Assembly (NCBI RefSeq): GCF_030272615.1
Contig: NC_081412.1
Coordinates: forward strand, 18,577,932 to 18,641,931
Origin: Cryptomeria japonica
Lineage: Eukaryota > Streptophyta > Pinopsida > Cupressales > Cupressaceae
DNA: 64,000 nucleotides
Direction of reading: 5' to 3'
This document shows positions 58,714 to 64,000 of this stretch, in pieces. The notes beneath the pieces are model-generated. The model saw only the letters and a program-made list of their open reading frames with translations, had not been told where the DNA came from and searched no databases. The translations under genes were made by a program, and so were the position numbers. Position 1 is the stretch's first letter; every line of letters starts with the position of its first letter.

Positions 58714-61273
58714 TTACTCTCTAGGACCTTCTTTTGCTATTTTCATCTTGAGCTTCTCTTGCTTGGGTATAGTGGTGTTTGAACTGGAAAGAGAGGCTGG
58801 ACTTACGTATGAGGTGGAGGAGATGGCTTCTCTATTGTTGGGAACGATAATCTCTAGTTGATGACTTATATTATGACAATATGCAAAGGGATTTGCATCT
58901 CCCAGGATTGTGATTTCTACACCATTATGCGGGAACTTGATACACTGATGGTAAGTGGATGGAATGACTTGCATGACGTGTATCCAAGGTCTTCCCAACA
59001 ACAAATTGTATGGCAAAGGAAGGTCCAGGACTTGACAGATGATGTGTTTCATCACCGGGCCCACTCGGATTGGTCTAGTACCACAGCTCCTTTGGATGAA
59101 CACTCTACATCATCATAAGCTTTGACTGTGATCTTCTTGTGGGGATCCACTGATTCAATTGCATATCCCAAAGTTGTGACTAATTGTAGTGTACAAATAT
59201 TCAGGCCTACTCCATTGTCGATCAAGAATCGCTTGATCCTATGCTAGTTGATAAACCCTTCAATGTGGAGTGAGGCATTATGAGGTTGCTGGAAGGATGT
59301 GTTGTCACTTTCAGAGAAAGTGAGACAAGGTGATGACCTTAGATTTTTGACCATGGCTTGGAACTGATCTGTATTTAGGTTTGTAGGAACTGACTCCTCT
59401 TGGAGAGCTTGATCCAAGATTGTTTTATGAGATGGAGATAGGCGCAATAGCTCTAAGCTAGATATTAGTGCAGGCGTTTTATCTAATTGGTCCACAAGGA
59501 TATACTACTTTGGGATAGATGTGGTGCTTAGTGGAGTTGCTTTTATGGTAATCTTGTCGCGACGTGTACCAACATTGCAATTGGAACTGGGATTTTTGAT
59601 GGTAATAGTTGCAATTTGTTCACTAGCATCATATAGGTGATTCACAGTGTAATTATACGCGGCTTGCGTATAATCAGTGGTATTTGTGTTTTGCCTTGAA
59701 GTGGAAGGACCCCTTTGATCTTGTGATGGAAGTAGATTTTTGAACATCAGATGATCATTGTTTGTTGTCTTTGGGTCGTGTCCTTCGATTTCGATATCAC
59801 CTCGGTCAATAAGATCTTGAATAATATCTTTCAATTTGTGACAATTGCTTGTCTTATGCCCTTTTCCTTGATGGAAATCACAATGTTTAGTATCCCTCCG
59901 CCATGAAGGTTTGACTCGAGGTTCGTAATTTGATGTTTTGGGTAAGGTCACCAGATTTTGAGAAACCAACTGACGTAACACTGTTTCGATGGGTTCCCCT
60001 AAGGGAGTGTATGTTCGCTTTAGTTTAAAATTCTGCTGGCATTGTCTGGGTTCATCTTGAGATGTGGTTCAGCCTTGATTTGGAGGAGCAACTATGTTAT
60101 TCTTGGGTGGGGAGTTCTATCTTGCAAATCGAACCACAGGTTGTGCACTTTTGATAGTTCTTGCATCCACAACCTTGTTGTTGATGATATTTTTGTTTTT
60201 GTTCCAGAAGTTAGGTTTGTCACCATTGAAGCATGGATGAGGGCCATCCTTTTGGTCATTGTAGATTTTGATAAGTCCTTTCTTGATGAGAGCCCACTCA
60301 CATTTTAATCCTTTGGTGATCATGTCATTGAAAGAGTCTACATCTTTCATGTTTAGGTGAAATTCCATTTCTTCGTTTAAGTTGGAAATAAATATTTCTA
60401 CTAGTTCTTATTCAGGTAACTGAAGAGAACGTCTACTAGACTTTGATGCCATCGTTGCAGAAAGACTAAAAATAGTTCACCTGATTTTTGTTTAGTTTTA
60501 CATAGATCAGCCATGGTGATATCACGTTCAATGTTGTGTGAGTAATGTGCTAGGAACTTCTGGATAAGTTCTTCAAATGTCCTAATGCCACCTCGTAATC
60601 GGTAAAACCATGATGTGGTTGTTCCTCCCAAGCTTTGGGGAAAAAGGTGCATTAGGTATGTATCTTCGTATGCCACTTCGAGGCAAGCTGAATAGAATTC
60701 TCAAACATGATCACGAGGATCTCCTTTTCCTCCATATTTTTTGAATTTGGGTGTTTTGAACCCTCGTGGAAAAGGTGGTATATGAAGATTCCTATCAAAG
60801 GGATAGGGACAAATGTCATTGAGTGAAAACTGATTAGTTGTCACACCACTATGAAGTTGTTGGGTGAGAGTTTCAACTTGTTGCCGCAACATTTCTATTT
60901 CATTTGGAGGAGGAGGAGGTGGGGGATTACCTTGATGAAGGTTGTATCTAATGTGATCTCGACCTCTTTCTTCCTCATTGCGACTTTGTCATTCTAAAGC
61001 TTGCCTTAGTTGTGCAACATCAAAGTCAGAGGGTAGTTTGGCTCCTTCTTGAGCAATTCTTAAAAAGTGAGCATCAGCATTGCTCCTGAGTATTTCATCA
61101 AACAGTTGATTAAAGAGAGGGTTGTGTTGTGCCCTTTCTATTGCTACAGGAGTAGGAGTACTTGGATTTTTGTCATTTACGTTTCCTCCCAGGGCTTCTT
61201 GGAATTCATTGATATTTTATTCCTCTTCCTCTTCAATTTCTTGTTGTCTAGATCTTGATCTGGTATGAGCTGT
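58714..61273 (-). pseudogene. gag-pro: Minus-strand gag-pro, start codon lost, frameshifted
   Basis: Aligns with 23852-26407. The position of the gag ATG (61273-61271) reads ACA, so the normal start is lost. The capsid core (FKTPKFKKYGGKGDPRDHV) is near 60750, the zinc knuckle (CDFHQGKGHKTSNC) near 59885, and the protease active-site region (LIDNG) near 59215. Frame changes occur near 60455 and between about 59240 and 59103. Private stops include 60698, 60117, 59505 and 59244. The four gag-pro stops of the other copy read as Gln codons here. Confidence 0.8.
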
Positions 61274-63950
61274 TTTGTTTATAAGTTTTTGTTGAAGTTT
61301 GATGAAAATGATGATGAGTTGGTGATGAAATGAAAGATTGATGTTTGGTTAAGTGTTTCACATATGAATCTCTACCACTAAAGGTAGATGGTACCAAAGT
61401 TCTTTCTTGAATTGCTTGTTGTGTTTGATTGACAAAGTTTGATGTGATAAGGTTTAAAGAAATCTGAGATGTATTACAGACTCAACTACCTAGTAATGAG
61501 AGGATTGCACTCATAGACTAGTTTTAACTTGTGTAGAAATGTCTCTTAGGATGAGTTTATCCTAGATGTCGCGACACTCTAAAAGTGATGTTTTTGTGTT
61601 TGATTCAAGCAATATCTAAAGAGAACTTAGGATAATAAACTCTTGATGTTTTGAGAGTTGAAATAGATTGATGATGTGGGAATGGGGTATGGATGAAATT
61701 TTTAACTTCAATAGAAACTTCGTGTTACATAAGGAACAAACTCTTCCTCTTCCCTTTCAGGGGTTGGTGGTTCTTCTCGAGATATGTTGTATGTGATACA
61801 AATGTCTGGAAAGAATTTAGGGTTGATCTTGCCTCATTTGTTTTTGTGATAACTCAAAGCTCTATATTGCATAAAAGCTCTGTGGTTCAATGATTCTTGA
61901 TCAAACTCGTTTGATTTCCCTTGAAGATAGAGATGCATGTGACATAGAAAAGCTCTATTAGAGACAAATATTTGTCTATTAAGATAGAAGAAGAAGAATT
62001 TCCTCCTTTTGATAAGATCTTTTGAGCTCAATGATCTTTCTTTCAAGTTGATGTGTTGATGAAGATTATTCTTTCTCAAGATCTGAAGAATGGTCATATA
62101 GTTTGATACTTTTTGTTATTGCTCTTTTGTTGGTATTTTGAAAATGTTTATGTTGGATGAATACTTTGTTTTTGGAACTGATTTTTGATGTTTATTTGAC
62201 AAGAAAACAAAGCAAGCACACAAACACAAGAATGTTGCCTCAAAAGGCACAAATAGGTGTGGGTCTAGATCAACCCAATCCTTGGACTTTTATGACCCTT
62301 TCCTTTAAATGTATTTTAGGTGTTTTTTCCAAAGCCTAAAGTTGGCTCAATTTGCACTAGTCTTGACTCAAAAATGAAAACACTTCAAATACTGTTTATC
62401 CCTATGGTCAAATGGCTAGTTGTGATAGTTTCGGCCCACATCTTGATATTTCTTTGACTTTGGTACTACATACCTTATGAATCCCACCGTGGCAAGGATG
62501 TGATATAATAAGTCTTTCATGAGCATAACAAATAGATGATCCCTATGATGGGGGAGTCACCACTTTTATCGGGCTACAAGTAACCTTTCAAAAAGCTATG
62601 TTTCTACTCAAGGAAATATGTATGGTGAGTATCTTGGGAGCAAAACCATCTATGCTCTTGCACTGAATTTATCACAAATATCCTCAATCAATAGAATGGG
62701 TGGGGCACTACTAAAAGGTGTTTAGTATTGTTCGATGTTTTTGGACATAAGTTCATTCTACAGTGACTCACTTAAGAGCCTTGTAACTTGTGGTGGGGCC
62801 CATTTGTCCTTTCAGCAAGTTACACTGTAGGAACAACTATACCCAAGGCTACAACTTTCGCTCTCACCGAATTTATATAGCGGCTCAAAGGATTTACCAT
62901 GTGAGGTCATTCCCAAGAGTGATCGATCTCTTGGTAGGCCTCTCTTAAAAAGATAAAACTTGAGTGTTACTAACACTTTTCTCTTGCACCTAGGACCACG
63001 AAAGCCAAGGGAGAGGATAGTGTGTGTTAGAAGTAGGACCACTCAACAAACTCTTTTTGCACAAGTGTGCCAAACATGAAATGCACTTGTTCTTTTTAAC
63101 TTGTCATTGCAATGATGTTCTATCTAATTGGAGATGTTGCTCCAACAGTCATGGTGTTCTTTTTATCCTTCAATGGCAAAATGTGTTGTAATCTAGGAAT
63201 TGGAAATCCTGGTCAACTGAATTCAGAGCACGTTTTGCTTGAAGTAAATTGATTTGAGAACAACTTTGACAAATTGGGGATTCTTTTTAACTTGCACAAA
63301 ATGAAGTGTTGATTGTGAATTTTAGTTTGATGCAAGAAATAAAATTTGCCTTGTTGATTTTAAGCACCAAAATAATTTGTTCCTAACTTTGCAAAAAATA
63401 ATTTTATGTGTTTGTTTTTGTGATTCTTTTTAACTTTGAACAAGTGTGATTCTTTTTAGAGCTCTAAACGAAAGATGTGGTTCTTTTTAAAACTCCAAAT
63501 GAAAGTGAAGTTGATTTTAACCCAAAAGGAAAATGAAATTATTTTATCCTAACTTGTAAGACAAAGTTAGCAATATGAACAAATTTATTTCCTAAGCTAA
63601 AATTGCTAAAAAAATCATATTGTAGGGGTTAGTTAAAACCTGCACAAAAGATAATTAGTTAGAAAAATCTGCTTGTTTTGGTGGGCTTCTATAAGCCTAA
63701 AAATTTTGGTTTTTGGTTACAAGGAATTTTCTTACAACTCTCTATTACAATAGCTCTACTCTATGTGAAAACATAAGCGCTATTTAACATAAAAGAGCAA
63801 CAGTATAGACAATAGCGCTAAAGTATCAATTTGTGAAGGTGCTAAACTGAGAACAAAAGTGCAAGAGAATGACTTGTGTGTCAATTAAAACATTCAAAAT
63901 TTAGTAGTCTTCAAAATGATTGCTCTTTGATTCACATTGGGTTCACCAAA
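61274..63950 (-). other. 5' leader and PBS of the minus-strand element
   Basis: Collinear with 21123-23851. The PBS region (minus strand TTTGGTGAACCCAATGTGAA) lies at about 63950-63931 next to the LTR. The conserved leader block is at about 63030-62240, and the T-run after the PBS is lost. Confidence 0.7.
61834..62097 (-). CDS. Conserved upstream ORF, minus-strand copy
   Basis: 87 codons matching the second half of 22855-23334, with identical SLNHRAFMQYRALSYHKN and LIKRRKFF motifs. It is six bases longer in the FF repeat and otherwise collinear. No domain is recognised. See the plus-strand entry for interpretation. Confidence 0.4.
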   Translation of the reverse strand: MTILQILRKNNLHQHINLKERSLSSKDLIKRRKFFFFYLNRQIFVSNRAFLCHMHLYLQGKSNEFDQESLNHRAFMQYRALSYHKNK

Positions 63951-64000
63951 TGATGCTCTACAAAAAGGATTAGAAAATTTGTTTGATGGCAACACACACA
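63951..64000 (-). repeat. Start of the 5' LTR of the minus-strand element (partial)
   Basis: TGATGCTCTACAAAAAGGAT and following bases match 49782 onward, apart from small changes. Only 50 bp are inside the window. Confidence 0.9.

Larger units (their letters stand above)
49782..64000 (-). mobile_element. Second Ty3/gypsy (Tat) element, minus strand, 5' LTR cut by window end
   Basis: 3' LTR 51503-49782, internal region 63950-51504 (12,447 bp, close to the 12,414 bp of the plus-strand copy), and the start of the 5' LTR from 63951 onward. It is the same family as the array by LTR ends, leader, domain order and 3' UTR, but clearly more diverged. It lacks large deletions and has many private point changes. 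Both ends cannot be compared because the window stops 50 bp into the 5' LTR. Confidence 0.9.

Overview
The window is nuclear DNA of a plant with a large, repeat-rich, visibly AT-rich genome. A gymnosperm is my best guess, because very similar retroelement and repeat styles are common there, but nothing here fixes the species. No intact host gene, tRNA or rRNA was found. Almost everything recognisable is a transposable element, and many elements are nested.

Layout. 1-9802 is mostly non-coding, with one diffuse LINE-like repeat zone at about 4010-4700. 9803-11664 is a minus-strand, non-coding LTR element: one full LTR, a PPT, an initiator-tRNA-Met-type PBS, and a truncated second LTR. From 11665 to about 47230 I infer one old DNA transposon of roughly 7-8 kb. 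It has arrays of a near-palindromic motif (GTAGCGCGTACATGCTAC-like) at both ends, a degraded multi-exon plus-strand gene (12031-15513, finishing at 41683-41687), a roughly 359-bp tandem repeat in the middle, and a degraded minus-strand transposase-like gene (45782-43241). Three later insertions split it: a 993-bp TIR element (14307-15299), a Copia-type solo LTR (45910-46784), and a 26-kb Ty3/gypsy complex (15514-41677).

The Ty3/gypsy complex has five LTRs sharing one pair of GGAAC target-site duplications: LTR1 - 113 bp - LTR2 - 113 bp - LTR3 - full 12.4-kb internal region - LTR4 - 4.6-kb deleted internal region - LTR5. It sits inside the penultimate codon of the plus-strand gene. Two RNase H modules (the normal one plus a second, archaeal-type one) before the integrase place it in the Tat lineage. 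A second, more diverged member of the same family lies on the minus strand at 49782-64000; its 5' LTR runs off the window.

Comparing the two copies is informative. Most stop codons are private to one copy. Two in-frame stops are shared: a TAA after the protease and a TGA before RT. They bracket a 476-codon G-patch/linker ORF in the same frame as both gag-pro and pol. This suggests an expression strategy (readthrough, reinitiation or splicing) rather than decay, and I consider it the most interesting observation. Between 47231 and 49781 lie purine tracts, a duplicated minisatellite block built of inverted ATATGACCCCTTAGG-type units, and one unplaced ORF.
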